Shown here: in pieces, positions 12,587-13,790 of the stretch
Layout: every line of letters begins with the position of its first letter
How positions within the stretch are numbered: the stretch's first letter is position 1
Source of the DNA: an uncultured Lachnospiraceae bacterium
GTDB taxonomy: Bacteria; Bacillota; Clostridia; Lachnospirales; Lachnospiraceae
Direction: 5' to 3'
Assembly: GCA_947176785.1 (NCBI GenBank)
Contig: CAMWSA010000045.1
Location: forward strand, 1 to 13,790
Length of the DNA stretch: 13,790 bases
Translations under genes and position numbers: made by a program
Notes under the pieces: model-generated
Told to the model about the DNA's origin: nothing
Seen by the model: only the letters and a program-made list of their open reading frames with translations
Databases searched by the model: none

Positions 12587-13790
12587 GCTTCAACCAGATC
12601 AACTTCGCCCTGAAGTCACCCCACAGGCGCTCCAGGATTATGCCGCCGTTTTCCAGCAGCTGCCCGCTGTATGCCTTGCCTGTGTCCTTTACGATGGACT
12701 CGGCATCCCCCTGCATATCCGCCTCGTACAGATGGTATGCGGCAGCCCCGTCCAGCCCCTGGAGCCGCAATATCCTGCTGTGCCGGTTAGGCTCCCCCAG
12801 CACCTGCACATAAAATACCAGGCTCTCTTTTTTATCCTTACGCACCACCTGGAAGCAGTCGTACAGATGATTGTCCCCGTAGGAGGCAATGCGGTAATAG
12901 TCGCCCTCCCGCACCAGGTCGTTAAACTTATGGTACAGGGCAGTCTGCCTGCCCACCATCTCCTTGTCCTCTTCACTGAGCCTGGTAATATCCAGTTCAT
13001 AGCCAAAGGTTCCCGCCAGCGCCACAAATCCCCTGGTCTCAAAGGGCGTGTTGCGGCCCACAGTGTGGTTCGGGCACACGCTGACATGGGCACCCATGGA
13101 CGACAGCGGATATACCAGCGCCGTCCCCTCCTGGATCGCCAGCCTTTCTATGGCATCCGCATCGTCGGAACACCAGATCTGGGGGCTGTAATACAACATG
13201 CCCGGGTCAAAGCGGGCACCGCCTCCGGAGCAGTTCTCCAGAAGCAGCTGCGGGAACTCTGCCAGCAGCCTCTCCTGCATCTCGTACATGCCCAGCACAT
13301 AGCGGTGGTACAATTCCCCCTGTCTGTCCGCCTCCAGCACAGCGCTGCCCAGATCGCTTAAGGGACGGTTCATATCCCATTTTACATACCGGATATTGGC
13401 GCTGTGAAGCACGGCGAACATCTGCTCCAGAATGCAGTCCCGCACCTCCTGGCGGCTGATATCCAGCACATACTGGTTGCGGGCCAGGCCGGGCTTGCGG
13501 CCCGGTATGGCGATGGCCCAGTCGGGATGCTCCTGGTAGAGCCTGGACTCCGGGGAGATCATCTCCGGCTCAAACCAGATGCCGAACTCCATCCCCAGGG
13601 CATTCACGCCCTCCACCAGCTTCTTCAGGCCCCCCTTTAGCTTTTCCTCGTTGACCTGCCAATCGCCCAGCGCCCGGTTGTCGTCATAGCGGTTGCCGAA
13701 CCAGCCGTCGTCCATGACCAGCATCTAAATGCCCAGCCAATCCGCCTCTCTGGCAATGTCCAGCAGCTAATCCTCGTTGAAATCAAAATA
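12579..13790 (-). pseudogene. GH36 alpha-galactosidase, C-terminal part, interrupted by two in-frame TAG codons (partial at window edge)
   Basis: The frame encodes the catalytic and C-terminal domains of a GH36 alpha-galactosidase, which removes alpha-1,6-galactose from galactomannan or raffinose-type sugars. From the ATG at 13724 the open part has 381 residues with MDDGWFG (4-10), the nucleophile region KWDMNR (Asp117), ENCSGGGARFDPGM and the acid/base region WCSDDADA (Asp187); the 70-residue spacing fits the family. The same frame continues upstream as YFDFNED, TAG, LLDIAREADWLGI, TAG, MLVMDDGWFG. GH36 proteins have a charged or polar residue at the first TAG and usually glutamate at the second. 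No frameshift or other stop is seen. Recent inactivation, sequence error or amber read-through are all possible. TAG is the normal stop of recA and cinA here. Confidence 0.8.

Noticed and set aside
13725..13769. Genome-wide reassignment of TAG to an amino acid
   Set aside because: recA and cinA in this window both end in TAG at the expected protein length, so TAG works as a stop here.

Overview
The window looks like a piece of a Clostridia chromosome, probably Lachnospiraceae. The evidence is the gene order rimO-pgsA-cinA-recA-recX, strong GGAGG-type ribosome binding sites, a Bacillus-type LexA operator at recA, and an intracellular beta-mannan phosphorolysis cluster of the kind known from gut Firmicutes such as Roseburia. 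All chromosomal genes lie on the minus strand. The only plus-strand gene is an IS110-family transposase.

Layout, left to right. 1-329: start of recX (cut by the window). 336-1442: recA, with an SOS promoter at 1538-1589. 1590-2281: a gene-free stretch holding three degenerate palindromic MITE-like elements and an AT-rich inverted repeat. 2282-3550: cinA. 3588-3719: a fourth MITE-like element. 3761-4327: pgsA. 4369-5721: rimO. 5723-7629: an array of about 75-nt two-hairpin repeats, split by an IS110-group element (about 5873-7538) that has a long structured left end, a strong bridge RNA candidate, ahead of its transposase (6186-7439). 7638-13790: a mannan/galactomannan cluster, namely a CE2-type esterase, GH130 mannosylglucose phosphorylase, cellobiose 2-epimerase, LacI-type regulator and GH36 alpha-galactosidase. 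The last of these carries two in-frame TAG codons.

How the genes work together. In the mannan cluster the esterase would deacetylate and the alpha-galactosidase would remove galactose from manno-oligosaccharides. The epimerase converts mannobiose (Man-Man) to Man-Glc, and the GH130 enzyme phosphorolyses that to mannose 1-phosphate and glucose. The LacI protein is the likely local sensor. The recA side is a housekeeping and DNA-repair operon.

The most interesting part is the IS110 element. Its left end folds into a nested RNA with a perfect 9-bp inner stem and a 12-bp closing stem. A 13-nt motif containing AAACTTAT occurs twice in this RNA, once on each side of the start of the inner stem. 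The same AAACTTA is found at both element-chromosome junctions. Joining the two ends would create a TTGACA-N15-TATAAA promoter. The element sits exactly at a unit junction of the hairpin array, and that array shows compensatory base changes between copies. Everything was read by eye; no database search or folding program was run.
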